Of a DNA stretch of 36,445 nucleotides, positions 15,627 to 25,554 are shown one piece after another. The translations under genes were made by a program, and so were the position numbers. The stretch is from the NCBI RefSeq assembly GCF_000425405.1, contig NZ_AUDJ01000042.1, positions 1 to 36,445 of the forward strand, given 5' to 3'. Origin of the DNA: Ferrimonas kyonanensis DSM 18153 (GTDB lineage: Bacteria > Pseudomonadota > Gammaproteobacteria > Enterobacterales > Shewanellaceae). The notes under the pieces were generated by a model. That model searched no databases and had not been told where the DNA came from. It worked only from the letters and a program-made list of their open reading frames with translations. Position 1 is the first letter of the stretch, and every line of letters begins with the position of its first letter.

Positions 15627-16445
15627 ATGAAACCGATGTTGCTCGCCGCTGCAATGGCATTGATGCCGCTGGCCACTCTGGCCCATTCCGATACCTTCAC
15701 TGCCGACCTGAGCCACTGGGCCGAGGCTGACCATCGTTCTGAGGCTAATGTGGCTCGCAACCCGTACCGGCACCCGGTGCAAACGCTGGAATTTTTTGGA
15801 TTGCATCCGGACATGACGGTGATCGAGCTGTGGCCCGGTGGCGGTTGGTATACCGAAATCCTGGCGCCGTTTCTTCGTGACAATGGCACCTTCATCGCCG
15901 CCAGTTTTGAGACCGAGCCCAAACAGGATACCCCGCGCAATCGCTACCGGGCTGGTGCCGGAAAACGTTATCAGCAAAAGTTGGCGGCAACCCCGTCTCT
16001 GTATGACAAGGTGCAGGTGGTGACATTTGACCCACCAACCACGACCCGTCTGGGGGTGGAGGCCAGTGCTCACATGGTGCTGACCTTCCGTAACCTGCAT
16101 AACTGGGCCATGGCCGGGGATCTGCAAGCGGTGTTTGAAGCGGCGTTTGAGGTATTGACACCCGGAGGCGTCTTTGGGGTGGTGGAACACCGTGCTAACC
16201 CCGGAATGTCGGCAGAGTCTGGTTATATGGATCAGCAGCAGATGATTGATCTGGCAAAGAAAGTTGGATTTCGGTTGGCGGCCAGCAGCGAGATCAACGC
16301 CAATGCCAAAGACAGCAAGGATTATCCAAAAGGGGTGTGGACTTTGCCGCCGTCTCTTCGTCTCAAGGAGCAGGATAAACAGAAATACCTGGCCATCGGC
16401 GAGTCCGACCGTATGACGCTGAAATTCTACAAGCCCGAGATCTAA
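15627..16445 (+). CDS. Exported class I SAM-methyltransferase-like protein
   Basis: The 272-residue protein begins with a clear signal peptide (MKPMLLAAAMALMPLATLAHS, cleavage after about residue 19). The mature part has a Rossmann methyltransferase fold: motif I is VIELWPGGGWYTEIL (65-79), a post-I acidic region follows, and GVFGVVEHR (about 185-193) is a later strand. It resembles the predicted methyltransferases of the COG4798 group, whose substrate is not known. AAGGAGG eight bases before the ATG gives a strong start. A SAM-dependent enzyme in the periplasm would be odd, since SAM is cytosolic, so the protein may have lost activity or bind another ligand. Confidence 0.8.
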   Translation: MKPMLLAAAMALMPLATLAHSDTFTADLSHWAEADHRSEANVARNPYRHPVQTLEFFGLHPDMTVIELWPGGGWYTEILAPFLRDNGTFIAASFETEPKQDTPRNRYRAGAGKRYQQKLAATPSLYDKVQVVTFDPPTTTRLGVEASAHMVLTFRNLHNWAMAGDLQAVFEAAFEVLTPGGVFGVVEHRANPGMSAESGYMDQQQMIDLAKKVGFRLAASSEINANAKDSKDYPKGVWTLPPSLRLKEQDKQKYLAIGESDRMTLKFYKPEI

Positions 16446-16510
16446 CAATAGAGTAACTGCTCCAACCAGCGTGGTGAGCCGTGAAACCACAAGACAACAG
16501 AGGGATTGCT

Positions 16511-17398
16511 ATGGCACTCTTGCCGGCACCAGAAGAGACTTATTTTGCCCTGGACAGCATCGAGTTGGCCGGCCTGCGCTGGGGGGACCCGAATGCGCCG
16601 CTGGTGGTGGCGTTGCACGGTTGGCTCGATAACGGCAACAGTTTTGCTCCACTGGCACCGCACCTGGTGGCGGCGGGTTACCAGCTGCTGGCGCTGGAGT
16701 TTCCCGGCCATGGCCATTCACAGAATCGCCACCAGGGTAATTACTACCACTTTCTGGACTACCTGTATGAACTGCATCAGCTGTGGCCGCAGTTGCCTCG
16801 ACGTCCGGTTTTGGTGCTGGGCCACTCCATGGGCGGCATCATCGCCAGTCTGTTTGCTGCCCTGTATCCGCAGCAGGTAGCACGGCTGATGGTGGTGGAG
16901 GCCATGGGGCCGTTGACTGCGGCACCGGAACAGACTCTGGAGAAGATGCGCCAGGGGTTTGCCAGCCGCGACAAGCCGACTTCCCAGGCCAGCTATCGCG
17001 ATATTGATGCCCTGGTGACTGCACGTGCCAAGGCTGGCCAGTTTGACGTTGAGACTGCGCGGCTGCTGTTGCAGCGTAATCTGCACCAGCAGCCGGATGG
17101 CCGTTGGTGCTGGCGTTCTGATCCGAGATTGCGAATGCGCTCTCCCTGGATGATGACCGATGCGCAAGCGCAGAATTTGATGCAGGGGTTGATGACGCCC
17201 ACCTGCTTCGTACTGGGGCAGGGTGGCTTTGACGAGCTTCGGTCGGCCTGGCAGGCCCGGCGACACTGGTTTGCCGACGCCCGCCTCGAGTTGATCGAAG
17301 GGGGCCATCATTGCCATATGCAGCAGCCGCAGCAGCTGCTGAGGCTTATATTGCAATTTATTGATGTAAAAAGCAGCGAACACACCGGCTTAGACTAG
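16511..17398 (+). CDS. Alpha/beta hydrolase
   Basis: This 295-residue cytosolic protein has the alpha/beta hydrolase fold. The oxyanion HGWLDN is at 36-41, the nucleophile elbow GHSMGG puts Ser106 at the active site, and GGHHCHMQQP near the C-terminus supplies the catalytic His. It resembles the serine-hydrolase-like (SERHL) group of esterases; substrate is unknown. ATG 16511 is chosen over GTG 16481 because AGGGA lies five bases before it and the fold begins soon after. It follows the exported methyltransferase-like gene by 65 bases, with no terminator between. Confidence 0.88.
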   Translation: MALLPAPEETYFALDSIELAGLRWGDPNAPLVVALHGWLDNGNSFAPLAPHLVAAGYQLLALEFPGHGHSQNRHQGNYYHFLDYLYELHQLWPQLPRRPVLVLGHSMGGIIASLFAALYPQQVARLMVVEAMGPLTAAPEQTLEKMRQGFASRDKPTSQASYRDIDALVTARAKAGQFDVETARLLLQRNLHQQPDGRWCWRSDPRLRMRSPWMMTDAQAQNLMQGLMTPTCFVLGQGGFDELRSAWQARRHWFADARLELIEGGHHCHMQQPQQLLRLILQFIDVKSSEHTGLD

Positions 17399-17564
17399 GC
17401 ATTGGTGTGAATCACGCTATCATTGAAACCGTTTGTAACAGTCAACGAAGTCGGTAACGAATGCGCCGCGATCCGTCGCGACTAAGAGGCGAACCAGCCC
17501 GCGCCATGGACCGGCTTCGTTTACGTTTAGACCCAGGCAGTCCTGTTCGAGAAAGGAGAACAGT

Positions 17565-19244
17565 GTGGATAAGGCATGGCTTAACAGCTACCCCGCCGAT
17601 GTACCGGCAGAGATTCAACCCGATCAGTTTCGCAACCTGCTCGACCTGTTCGAGCGCAGCTGCAACCAGTACGCCGATCAGGTGGCGTTCATCAATATGG
17701 GGGCGGTACTGACCTATCGCCGGGTTGAGGAGCAGAGCCGGGCGTTTGCCGCTTACCTGCAAAACGAGCTGAAACTGCAAAAAGGCGATCGGGTGGCGCT
17801 GATGATGCCCAACCTGTTGCAGTACCCTGTGGCTCTGCTCGGGGTGCTGCGCGCCGGCATGGTGGCGGTGAACGTGAATCCCTTGTACACCCCGAGAGAA
17901 CTCAAACACCAGCTGTGCGACGCCGGGGCCAAGGCGATCGTGCTGGTCACCAACTTCGGTCAGAGTCTGCAGCAGATTGTCGACGACACGCCGGTGGAGC
18001 ATGTGATCCTGACCAAGATTGGCGATCACCTGTCGGCGCCAAAACGAACTGTGGTGAACTTTGTGGTGCAGTACATCAAGAAGATGGTGCCGAAATACCA
18101 CCTGCCGTACGCCGTTTCCATGCGCAAGGTCTTGTCGGTCGGTCGGCGATTGCAGTACATCAAGCCCAACGTTGACGGTGGGGACATCGCGGTATTGCAG
18201 TACACCGGCGGCACCACCGGGGTGGCCAAAGGGGCGATGCTGACTCATCGCTCGCTGTTGGCGAATATGCTGCAGGCCGATGCCTATTTCGGCCCCATCC
18301 TCAAAGATGGCGAAGAGATGGTGGTTACACCGTTGCCGCTGTATCACGTGTTTGCCAACACGGTCAATTTGCTGCTGTTCTTTAAGAAGGGCGGCCAGAA
18401 CCTGCTGATCACCAACCCCAGAGACATGCCGGCGTTTATTGGTGAGCTTAAAAAATACCCCTTTACCGCGTTGACCGGGGTTAACACCCTGTTTAATGCG
18501 CTGCTGAACAACGACGAATTCAAAGAAGCCAACTTCAGTCAGTTTAAGCTGACCATCGGCGGCGGCATGGCGGTGCAGCGTGCGGTGGCAGAGCGTTGGG
18601 AATCCCTGACCGGTTTGCCGCTCATCGAAGGCTACGGCTTGACCGAGTGTTCACCGGTAGCGGCGGCAGGCACCTACAATCAAACCGAGTACACCGGTGC
18701 CATTGGCTTGCCACTGCCCTCCACCGAGATGCGCGCCGTCGATGATGACGGTCAGCCAGTGGCGGCTGGAGAAACCGGTGAGCTTCAGGTTCGTGGTCCC
18801 CAGGTGATGCGTGGTTACTGGCAGCGCCCGGAAGAGACCGCCAAGGTCCTTACCGAAGATGGCTGGTTGTTTACCGGTGACATCGGCTACATGGACGACA
18901 AGGGACAGTTCTTCATTGTCGACCGTAAAAAGGACATGATTCTGGTGTCTGGATTCAATGTCTTCCCCAATGAAGTGGAAGACGTGGTAGCCAGCCATCC
19001 GAAAGTGGTGGAAGTGGCCGCGGTCGGTGTGCCCCACGCGGCCTCCGGTGAACTGGTGAAGATCTTCGTGGTGGCAAAAGACAACGCCCTGAGCGACAAA
19101 GAGCTGATCGCCCACTGTCGTAAACAGCTTACCGGCTACAAGGTCCCGAAACTGGTTGAGTTCAGGGACGAACTGCCAAAGAGCAACGTCGGTAAAATTC
19201 TGCGCCGTGAACTGCGCGATGAAGTGAAAGAGAACCAATCCTGA
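17565..19244 (+). CDS. fadD: Long-chain acyl-CoA synthetase, first paralogue
   Basis: The 559-residue enzyme activates fatty acids to acyl-CoA through an acyl-adenylate, coupling uptake to beta-oxidation. The AMP-binding P-loop [14 protein letters not shown] lies near 212-225, GYGLTEC near 358, and the FadD signature with [20 protein letters not shown] near 460-480. Length matches E. coli FadD (561). A GTG start at 17565 is supported by AGGAGAA just upstream; the encoded start [17 protein letters not shown] parallels the second paralogue ([17 protein letters not shown]). It overlaps rnd by one base, as in the fadD-rnd pair of enterobacteria. Confidence 0.95.
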   Translation: MDKAWLNSYPADVPAEIQPDQFRNLLDLFERSCNQYADQVAFINMGAVLTYRRVEEQSRAFAAYLQNELKLQKGDRVALMMPNLLQYPVALLGVLRAGMVAVNVNPLYTPRELKHQLCDAGAKAIVLVTNFGQSLQQIVDDTPVEHVILTKIGDHLSAPKRTVVNFVVQYIKKMVPKYHLPYAVSMRKVLSVGRRLQYIKPNVDGGDIAVLQYTGGTTGVAKGAMLTHRSLLANMLQADAYFGPILKDGEEMVVTPLPLYHVFANTVNLLLFFKKGGQNLLITNPRDMPAFIGELKKYPFTALTGVNTLFNALLNNDEFKEANFSQFKLTIGGGMAVQRAVAERWESLTGLPLIEGYGLTECSPVAAAGTYNQTEYTGAIGLPLPSTEMRAVDDDGQPVAAGETGELQVRGPQVMRGYWQRPEETAKVLTEDGWLFTGDIGYMDDKGQFFIVDRKKDMILVSGFNVFPNEVEDVVASHPKVVEVAAVGVPHAASGELVKIFVVAKDNALSDKELIAHCRKQLTGYKVPKLVEFRDELPKSNVGKILRRELRDEVKENQS

Positions 19245-20356
19245 TGAGCGAATTGTGCTGGCAGTGGATAGACACCGATGAACAACTGGCGCAACTGTGT
19301 GCCCAGTGCCGCCAGGCCGACGCCGTGGCGCTGGACACCGAGTTTGTGCGAACCCGAACCCTTTACGCCCAGTTGGGTCTGATTCAGATCTACGACGGCA
19401 CCACTCTGGCGTTGGTGGACCCACTGGCGATCAGCGATCTGAGCCCATTTTGGGATCTGCTGGCGGACGAATCTGTGGTTAAGGTTCTGCACTCCTGCAG
19501 CGAGGACTTGGAGATCTTTGCCCAGCAAGGGCGGGTTCAGCCTAAGCCGCTGTTTGATACCCAGATTGCCGGTGTGCTGCTGAATCAAGGGGTGGCCATG
19601 GGCTATGGCAAGATGGTCGCCGCCTATCTGGAGATTGAACTGGACAAGGGCGAGGCGCGTACCGATTGGCTGGCTCGGCCTCTGCGGGATAAGCAGTTGC
19701 ACTACGCCGCCGCCGATGTCTACTACCTGCTGACCATCTATCGCACCATGGCGAAAGAGATCACCGATGCCCAGCGTCTGCCTTGGTTGCTGGAGGAGGG
19801 GGAGCGGATTACCGAGGGGCGCTTGTCGCCGGTTAATCCAGATACCGCCTACCTGAAGGTGAAAAACGCCTATCAATTGCGGCCCGAACAATTGGCGATT
19901 CTGAAGTCACTGGCGGCTTGGCGCTTGCAGGTGGCGCAGCAGCGAGATTTGGCACTGAGCTTTGTGATCAAAGATGCTGCCCTGTTGCAACTGGCGAAAC
20001 GGGCGCCCCGTAGCATGGGCTACCTGACTCAGCTGGATTGTTTGACCGAGCGGGACGTGCAGCGCCACGGCCGCGCCATCCTCAAAGCCATCGCGTCTGC
20101 CGATGTGGCCAACCCGCCGGAACCGGTGGATCCCCTGAGCGCCGACCCGGCATTCAGAGATGCGGCGAAACGGGTGCGCAAGGCGCTGGTGGAAGTGTGC
20201 GAACAGCACCAGGTAGCGCAGGAGTTAATGGCATCAAAGAAGCTGGTGCATCAATATCTTAAGTGGCGTTTAGGCGCCAGTAGCGAGCAGCCTGTGGTGA
20301 CTCGTGGTTGGCGCGGAGAGTTGACGTCGGCGAAACTGGCGGCATTAAGCGTCTAA
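19244..20356 (+). CDS. rnd: Ribonuclease D
   Basis: RNase D (370 aa) is a 3'-to-5' exoribonuclease that trims tRNA and other small RNA ends. The DEDDy residues are visible: Asp31 and Glu33 in LDTEF, Asp88 in SCSEDLEIF, and Tyr154/Asp158 in HYAAADVYY. An HRDC domain follows at about 210-290. The ATG overlaps the fadD stop by one base, implying coupling, and an intrinsic terminator follows at 20394. Confidence 0.97.
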   Translation: MSELCWQWIDTDEQLAQLCAQCRQADAVALDTEFVRTRTLYAQLGLIQIYDGTTLALVDPLAISDLSPFWDLLADESVVKVLHSCSEDLEIFAQQGRVQPKPLFDTQIAGVLLNQGVAMGYGKMVAAYLEIELDKGEARTDWLARPLRDKQLHYAAADVYYLLTIYRTMAKEITDAQRLPWLLEEGERITEGRLSPVNPDTAYLKVKNAYQLRPEQLAILKSLAAWRLQVAQQRDLALSFVIKDAALLQLAKRAPRSMGYLTQLDCLTERDVQRHGRAILKAIASADVANPPEPVDPLSADPAFRDAAKRVRKALVEVCEQHQVAQELMASKKLVHQYLKWRLGASSEQPVVTRGWRGELTSAKLAALSV

Positions 20357-20393
20357 AAGCGGCAAAAAAAAGAAAAATCTTAAAATTGAAGTG

Positions 20394-20431
20394 AAAAGCG
20401 ACATTCCTCTGGCTGGCATGTCGCTTTTTTT
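20394..20431 (+). terminator. Rho-independent terminator after rnd
   Basis: AAAAGCGACAT (20394-20404) pairs with ATGTCGCTTTT (20418-20428), and the T run continues to 20431. It ends the fadD-rnd transcript. Confidence 0.9.
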
Positions 20432-20585
20432 ATGATTCGGTAGCTTTCGCCGTAAACACCTGCATTTCCTCTGTCATTACCCGGATTTGCCATCACAACC
20501 TCTGCCAGCCCCCTGCCTGTTCTGGCCAAAAAAAACACAACAATGGTTAATTTGTTAGCTGGGCATGGCTGACATCTTCAATCAG

Positions 20586-20607
20586 TTATGTGATGATGTT
20601 CACGTTT
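20586..20607. promoter_or_regulatory. CRP-like site upstream of second fadD
   Basis: TGTGA (20589-20593), six bases, TCACG (20600-20604) match nine of ten conserved positions of the CRP consensus, with AT-rich flanks. It lies about 85 bases before the ATG. Candidate -10 elements TAATAC (20619-20624) or TTAAAT (20631-20636) follow. The rest of the 20432-20680 gap shows nothing else clear; no FadR site was found. Confidence 0.6.
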
Positions 20608-20680
20608 ATACGGTTGTTTAATACAGCTGATTAAATACCAGAAGCGGAAAGGACTAAGCCGTCAGGAGAAGGAGCGACAC

Positions 20681-22351
20681 ATGGAAAAGGTCTGGTTAAC
20701 GAGTTATCCGGAAGGGGTGCCGGCGGAGATTGATGCCGATAAGTTTGCCTCTCTGGTGGACCTGTTCGAACAATCGGTCTCTCGTTATGGGGATAAACCT
20801 GCCTTTATCAATATGGGGAAATCGATTACCTATAACGAATTGGACAGGCTCAGCCGCGATTTTGCTGCCTACTTGCAGCAGGAGTTGAAGCTGAAAAAAG
20901 GCGACCGGGTAGCCATAATGATGCCCAACCTGATTCAATATCCGGTGGCCCTGTTTGGCGTATTGCGTGCCGGCCTGGTGGTGGTCAACGTCAACCCGCT
21001 GTATACCGCTCGAGAATTAAAACATCAGCTTAATGACAGTGGTGCCAAAGCCATTGTGGTGGTGTCTAACTTTGCCTCAACTTTGGAAGAGGTGGTAGAC
21101 GAGACCCCCATTGAGCATGTGATTTTGACCAAACTCGGTGACCAATTGTCGCCGTTTAAACGGACGCTGGTGAACTTTGTCGTCAAATACGTCAAAAAGA
21201 TGGTACCTAAATATCATCTGCCGGATGCCCATTCCATGCGCAGTGCCCTGTATAAAGGCGCCAAACTGGAGCTGGAAAAGCCGAAGATCGATAACGGCGA
21301 TCTGGCCTTTTTGCAATACACCGGAGGCACCACCGGGGTGGCCAAAGGCGCGATGCTGACGCACCGGAACATGGTGGCTAACCTTGAGCAGGTGAGTTCG
21401 TGGATTGGCCCGACGTTGAGCGAAGGTGAGGAGTTGGTGATTACCGCTCTGCCTCTGTATCACATTTTTGCCTTGACCTGTAACTGCCTGACTTTCATGA
21501 AGCTTGGTGGCACCAACCTGATGATCACCAACCCCAGGGACATGCCGCTGTTCATCAAGACCATTAAGAGTTACCCCTTTACCGCCATTACCGGCGTGAA
21601 TACCCTGTTTAATGGACTGCTGAACACACCAGGATTTGACGAGATCGATTTCAGTAAGCTCAAAATTGCTCTGGGCGGCGGCATGGCGGTGCAGGCCGCG
21701 GTTGCCGACAAATGGCAGAAAGTGACCGGTTCGCGGTTGCTGGAGGGCTTTGGACTGACAGAGAGTGCGCCAGTGGCGTCGGTAGCCCCGTATGACAGCA
21801 AGGGGTATGACGGCACCATTGGGTTGCCGCTGCCTTCGTGTTCCATTCGTCTGATTGATGATGACGGTAAGGTGATCACCAATGGCGATCGCGGTGAGTT
21901 GCAGATTCTTGGCCCTCAGGTAATGAAGGGCTATTGGCAGCGACCGGAAGCCACCGAAGAGGTGATCTGCTCCGAAGGTTGGCTGTCCACCGGTGACATC
22001 GCCACCATGGATGAGCGTGGATACTTCAAGATTGTCGATCGTAAGAAGGACATGATTCTGGTCTCCGGCTTTAACGTGTTCCCCAACGAGATTGAAGACG
22101 TGGTGGTGATGCACGATGACGTGGTGGAAGCCGCGGCCATCGGAGTGCCGAACCCGGTATCTGGTGAAGTGGTGAAAGTGTTCGTGGTTGCCAAGCCAGG
22201 AGTCAGTGAAAAGGCGATCATAGACCACTGCAAGCAGCATCTTACCGGCTATAAAATCCCGAAGATTATCGAGTTTCGTGACGATCTGCCTAAGACCAAT
22301 GTCGGCAAAATTTTGCGACGGGCGTTGCGGGAAGAGGAACAGGCTGCCTGA
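20681..22351 (+). CDS. fadD: Long-chain acyl-CoA synthetase, second paralogue
   Basis: The 556-residue enzyme has the same architecture as the gene at 17565: P-loop [14 protein letters not shown] near 212, EGFGLTES near 355, [20 protein letters not shown] near 460, and a C-terminal [14 protein letters not shown] with the catalytic Lys. By eye the two proteins are alike along their whole length, so this is a duplication rather than a fusion remnant. The base composition is slightly more AT-rich than the first copy. It has its own promoter region with a CRP-like site and its own terminator, so the two ligases can be regulated separately. Confidence 0.95.
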   Translation: MEKVWLTSYPEGVPAEIDADKFASLVDLFEQSVSRYGDKPAFINMGKSITYNELDRLSRDFAAYLQQELKLKKGDRVAIMMPNLIQYPVALFGVLRAGLVVVNVNPLYTARELKHQLNDSGAKAIVVVSNFASTLEEVVDETPIEHVILTKLGDQLSPFKRTLVNFVVKYVKKMVPKYHLPDAHSMRSALYKGAKLELEKPKIDNGDLAFLQYTGGTTGVAKGAMLTHRNMVANLEQVSSWIGPTLSEGEELVITALPLYHIFALTCNCLTFMKLGGTNLMITNPRDMPLFIKTIKSYPFTAITGVNTLFNGLLNTPGFDEIDFSKLKIALGGGMAVQAAVADKWQKVTGSRLLEGFGLTESAPVASVAPYDSKGYDGTIGLPLPSCSIRLIDDDGKVITNGDRGELQILGPQVMKGYWQRPEATEEVICSEGWLSTGDIATMDERGYFKIVDRKKDMILVSGFNVFPNEIEDVVVMHDDVVEAAAIGVPNPVSGEVVKVFVVAKPGVSEKAIIDHCKQHLTGYKIPKIIEFRDDLPKTNVGKILRRALREEEQAA

Positions 22352-22370
22352 TTCTGAGCAACCCAAACTG

Positions 22371-22396
22371 CGCCGCCCAATGGGCGGCGTTTTTTA
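22371..22396 (+). terminator. Rho-independent terminator after second fadD
   Basis: CGCCGCC and GGCGGCG pair around a small CAATG loop (22371-22389) and are followed by a run of T. It lies 20 bases after the fadD stop codon. Confidence 0.9.
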
Positions 22397-22429
22397 TTGC
22401 GACTGCCATGGTTCTGTCACACCCGGTTG

Positions 22430-22519
22430 GTAGAGTTATCGGCGTTGGAGAGTCTGTATTTACTGCCAACGTCCTCGAGATTGATTTTCGGCACCTTCCC
22501 TCAGGTGCCGTTTTTTTTT
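22430..22519 (+). ncRNA. Candidate small RNA ending in an orphan terminator
   Basis: A second strong intrinsic terminator, CGGCACCT / AGGTGCCG with a TCCCTC loop (22489-22510) and nine T, stands about 100 bases after the fadD terminator with no gene between. Just before it CGTTGG (22443-22448) can pair with CCAACG (22467-22472). A terminator with a preceding stem and no open frame is the usual look of a small RNA, but I could not find a convincing promoter. It may only be a second terminator for fadD readthrough. Confidence 0.35.
22489..22519 (+). terminator. Second strong Rho-independent terminator
   Basis: Eight perfect base pairs, a six-base loop and nine T. It has no gene immediately before it. 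Confidence 0.9.
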
Positions 22520-22687
22520 GTTCAGAGACTTGGATCTGCATCAATAGTTTGCTGCTGTATTTTTAACAATCAGCCGACGGGTTCACGGCTTGGAATTGGT
22601 TCCTAATTTATAACCACCGGGCTAATTCCATCTTCGTTATTCGGTGCCCCACGGCGAAGAACTGTTTGTTATTTAAGGAAACTATCT

Positions 22688-24598
22688 GTGAACTCCTTGG
22701 GTCTGAAAAAGAGCATCACCCTCTATATCGTGGCATTGGTCACCTTTACTTTGTTGGTCGCCAATGGCCTCTCCTACGTAACCCTGAGGGATGACACCAC
22801 CGCGGCCATCGATATGAGGATGAGCGCGCGGGTGCGATCGGACGCGACTCAGGTGCAGCGATGGTTTAAGACCCGGGCTGAAGCGGTGTCTGCAACTGCG
22901 GATCATTATCGTCAGGGTACCTATGACCAGGCCTATGTGGCGGTGTCTCGATTGATGACCGACAGCCTGGGGTTGTACTCGATGTTTTTCGCTTTTGATG
23001 ATGGCAGTGCCTTTGCCAGCGTGGCTGAGGATGACATCTGGAAGCAGGGAGTGGCGGATCCCGCGAAGTACGATCCTCGGCCCCGAGGCTGGTATAAGCA
23101 GGGACGGACGTCGACGGAGCCGGAACTGACCGGCATCTACAACGACATGGTGACCGGCAACCCGGTGATCTCCATCGTTACCAACCTGGGTGATGGCGTG
23201 CTCTCCGGTGACATCGGTTTGTCGATTCTGTCCGATACGGTTAACAGCATTCACAGTGACGGCGTAGTGGCGTTTATTGTTGACGCCCAGGGCAAGGCGC
23301 TGGCGTCGACTTCGCCGGTGATTGCTATCGGCGATACTCTGTCCGATACCGGTCTGCAAGCGATTCAACAGGGAATGCAGAACGAGCGTGACGCCAAGAT
23401 CCAGTATCGCATCAATGGAGTGGACAAGCTGGCGTATACCAGCGCCATTGAGCTGATTAATAATCAGCGCTGGTACCTGATTGTGGGGGTGGACACCTCG
23501 GTTGCGTACGCCTCGGTCGCGGCGGCGGCCACCGAGGCGTTTTGGACCTCGGCTGTGATGATGGTGCTGGCGGTGGTGATGGCGGTGGTGGTACTCAACG
23601 TACTGTATCGGCCGGTGCTGGCATTGAAATCCATGGTGCTGGATCTGTCTCAGGGCAATGCCGATCTGACCCGGCGTTTGTCGGTGCAGGGCAATGATGA
23701 TCTGGCCCAGATTGCCGATGGCATCAATGGCTTTATTGCTCATCTGCAGTCGTTAATGACTCAGTTGTATCAGTCTTCGCAAACCATCTCCGGCAGCATT
23801 GGCCGGCTGGAACAGCAGACTCAAACCAATGCCGGCCACCTGAGTGACCATTGCCGGGAAACAGAGCAGGTAGTCACCGCCATTCAGGAGATGAATGCCA
23901 CAGCTCAGGATGTGGCCCGCAATACCACCAGTGCCTCACAATTTACCCATGAGACCAATCAGCAGGTTGCCGATTCCGGCACGTTAGTGGCGGGCGCCAG
24001 TGACAGCGTATCGGCGCTCTCCGGTGACATTTCGCTGAGCTCGCAGCGAATCACCGACATCGAGAATGACACCTCGAAAATCACCGACATCATTCGGGTG
24101 ATCAGTGAGATTGCCGATCAAACCAATCTGCTGGCCTTGAATGCCGCCATCGAAGCGGCCCGTGCCGGCGACCAGGGCCGGGGGTTCGCAGTGGTGGCCG
24201 ATGAGGTTCGCGCCTTGGCGGCACGCACTCGCTCCAGCACCGCGGAGATCGAGGAGAACCTGTTGCGATTGCGCCAGGGATCGGAGCAGGCCATCGAGTC
24301 GATGGTGGCGACCCGCAGCAGCTGTGAAGCGACCACCAGCAACACCGATAAGGTGGCCACAGCGCTGCAGGAAATCGCCAAGTCCGTGGCACATATTAAT
24401 GATCTTAACAGTCAGATAGCCACGGCCTCAGAACAACAAAGCAGTGTGTCTGATGAACTGTCGCGCAATATGACCGCGATTCAGACTCTGGTGGCCGAAT
24501 TGACAGCCAGCGGTGAAGCTACGGTGGATGAGACGCGGGCCCTGAACGATGCCAATGCCCGCTTTATGGCGGTCGTCAGCCAGTTTAAATTGGCGTAA
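22688..24598 (+). CDS. Methyl-accepting chemotaxis protein with dCache amino-acid sensor
   Basis: The 636-residue chemoreceptor has a transmembrane helix at about 9-30, a periplasmic double-Cache sensor (about 35-275), a second transmembrane helix (about 277-302), a HAMP linker and a cytoplasmic signalling domain. The hairpin tip contains [37 protein letters not shown]. In the sensor, Tyr128, Arg133, Trp135, Tyr136, Tyr151 and Asp175 follow the spacing of the universal amino-acid-binding dCache motif (Y-x4-R-x-WY, then Y 15 residues later, then D), so an amino acid ligand is predicted. GTG at 22688 is supported by AAGGAA seven bases before it. There is no CheR-binding pentapeptide at the C-terminus. 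It is monocistronic. Confidence 0.95.
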   Translation: MNSLGLKKSITLYIVALVTFTLLVANGLSYVTLRDDTTAAIDMRMSARVRSDATQVQRWFKTRAEAVSATADHYRQGTYDQAYVAVSRLMTDSLGLYSMFFAFDDGSAFASVAEDDIWKQGVADPAKYDPRPRGWYKQGRTSTEPELTGIYNDMVTGNPVISIVTNLGDGVLSGDIGLSILSDTVNSIHSDGVVAFIVDAQGKALASTSPVIAIGDTLSDTGLQAIQQGMQNERDAKIQYRINGVDKLAYTSAIELINNQRWYLIVGVDTSVAYASVAAAATEAFWTSAVMMVLAVVMAVVVLNVLYRPVLALKSMVLDLSQGNADLTRRLSVQGNDDLAQIADGINGFIAHLQSLMTQLYQSSQTISGSIGRLEQQTQTNAGHLSDHCRETEQVVTAIQEMNATAQDVARNTTSASQFTHETNQQVADSGTLVAGASDSVSALSGDISLSSQRITDIENDTSKITDIIRVISEIADQTNLLALNAAIEAARAGDQGRGFAVVADEVRALAARTRSSTAEIEENLLRLRQGSEQAIESMVATRSSCEATTSNTDKVATALQEIAKSVAHINDLNSQIATASEQQSSVSDELSRNMTAIQTLVAELTASGEATVDETRALNDANARFMAVVSQFKLA

Positions 24599-24609
24599 CG
24601 CCGGTTAGA

Positions 24610-24632
24610 GGGCGGCGCAACCTGTGCCGCCC
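24610..24632. terminator. Stem-loop between convergent genes
   Basis: GGGCGGC (24610-24616) pairs with GCCGCCC (24626-24632). There is no T run on either side, so it is at best a weak terminator for the converging chemoreceptor and the minus-strand gene ending at 24640. Confidence 0.35.
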
Positions 24633-24639
24633 ATCTCGA

Positions 24640-25554
24640 CTAGTACGGCCACAGCACGGCGGTGGCTGGCTTCATTCCTCCCCTGAAGATAGCCCGTATC
24701 TCAGTGGCCACATCGTGGCAAATTTCATCGGTTAGCATTCGGGTCAGTTGCGCCAGTCGATCCCCTTGAGCCTGTTCCAATTGCACCTCAACCTGTTGAA
24801 TCACAGAGGCTGGATTGAGATTCGCCAACCCTCGTTCATGGCTTTGCCAATGATCCGTAAGCCGGTGATGAAGGCTGTGGGCGGCGTACAGGCGCAGGAA
24901 GTGATTCACAAACGCCAGATCATCCAGCGGGTCATGCAGGCTTCTTGGGGGAGACACAAGCACGGGCGGGCAGGCATCGGTGGGTAGGCTCAGCAGGCAG
25001 GCGCTGAGCTGCGCAAACAGCCTAGGGTCATCGCTGTTAGCCAGTAAGCAGTGCAAAGCCTGGCTAAACTCCTGCTCCTGGCCTCGGATTCCAGAAGCGA
25101 TGGCGTCGCACAGCAGGGCGGGCGTAACTACCCCCATTGGCGCGAGCAGAGTCATCAGCCAGGCGGCCCACTGTTGGTTGTCAGTGAAATTCAGGGACTG
25201 ATTGGGACCGCAGAAATAGTTGTAACGGTTGACCGCTTCCAAATAGCGCTGCAGCAGAGGCTGGCTGTATTTGTCGGCGGCCAGGGCGGTAAACAGCGAC
25301 TTGGATCCGTCGCTGGTCGACTGTTGGGTTCCGGCCACCACGAACTGGCAATGGTGGCTAATTGAATGAGGTTGCTGCAGCACAAGCGTCTGGCGAAGCT
25401 GCTCCAGGGCCAGCTCCAACGTCGGTTGGTGATCTGGGTGAAACTCGATGGTAATGGGTGTCATGGTGTCAGTGAGTCCTTCAACCGGCGTGAGAGGTAG
25501 ACGGAGGGGGGCCGGTTCGATCCGTTGAATTTCTTCTGACAAATTGATCAGCAT
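24640..25554 (-). CDS. Hypothetical protein (304 aa)
   Basis: I do not recognise the family. The protein is soluble, with no signal peptide or membrane span, and is rich in Leu, Gln and His. The first 110 residues look mixed alpha/beta (TPITIEFHPDHQPTLELALEQL); the remainder looks all-helical, with a helix-rich C-terminal half ending IRAIFRGGMKPATAVLWPY. No catalytic motif stands out. ATG 25554 has only a weak AGG ribosome site nine bases upstream, and Met30 is an alternative. It is divergent from the AraC-type regulator at 26016 across a 460-base AT-rich gap, so the regulator may control it. Confidence 0.75.
   Translation of the reverse strand: MLINLSEEIQRIEPAPLRLPLTPVEGLTDTMTPITIEFHPDHQPTLELALEQLRQTLVLQQPHSISHHCQFVVAGTQQSTSDGSKSLFTALAADKYSQPLLQRYLEAVNRYNYFCGPNQSLNFTDNQQWAAWLMTLLAPMGVVTPALLCDAIASGIRGQEQEFSQALHCLLANSDDPRLFAQLSACLLSLPTDACPPVLVSPPRSLHDPLDDLAFVNHFLRLYAAHSLHHRLTDHWQSHERGLANLNPASVIQQVEVQLEQAQGDRLAQLTRMLTDEICHDVATEIRAIFRGGMKPATAVLWPY

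Noticed and set aside
15555-16490. Minus-strand frame of 311 codons opposite the exported methyltransferase-like gene
   Set aside because: It is a shadow frame; the plus-strand gene has a strong ribosome site, signal peptide and clear fold.
21077-22366. Minus-strand frame of 429 codons opposite the second fadD
   Set aside because: It is rich in His and Gln with no recognisable domain, and mirrors the codon pattern of fadD; no promoter or ribosome site.
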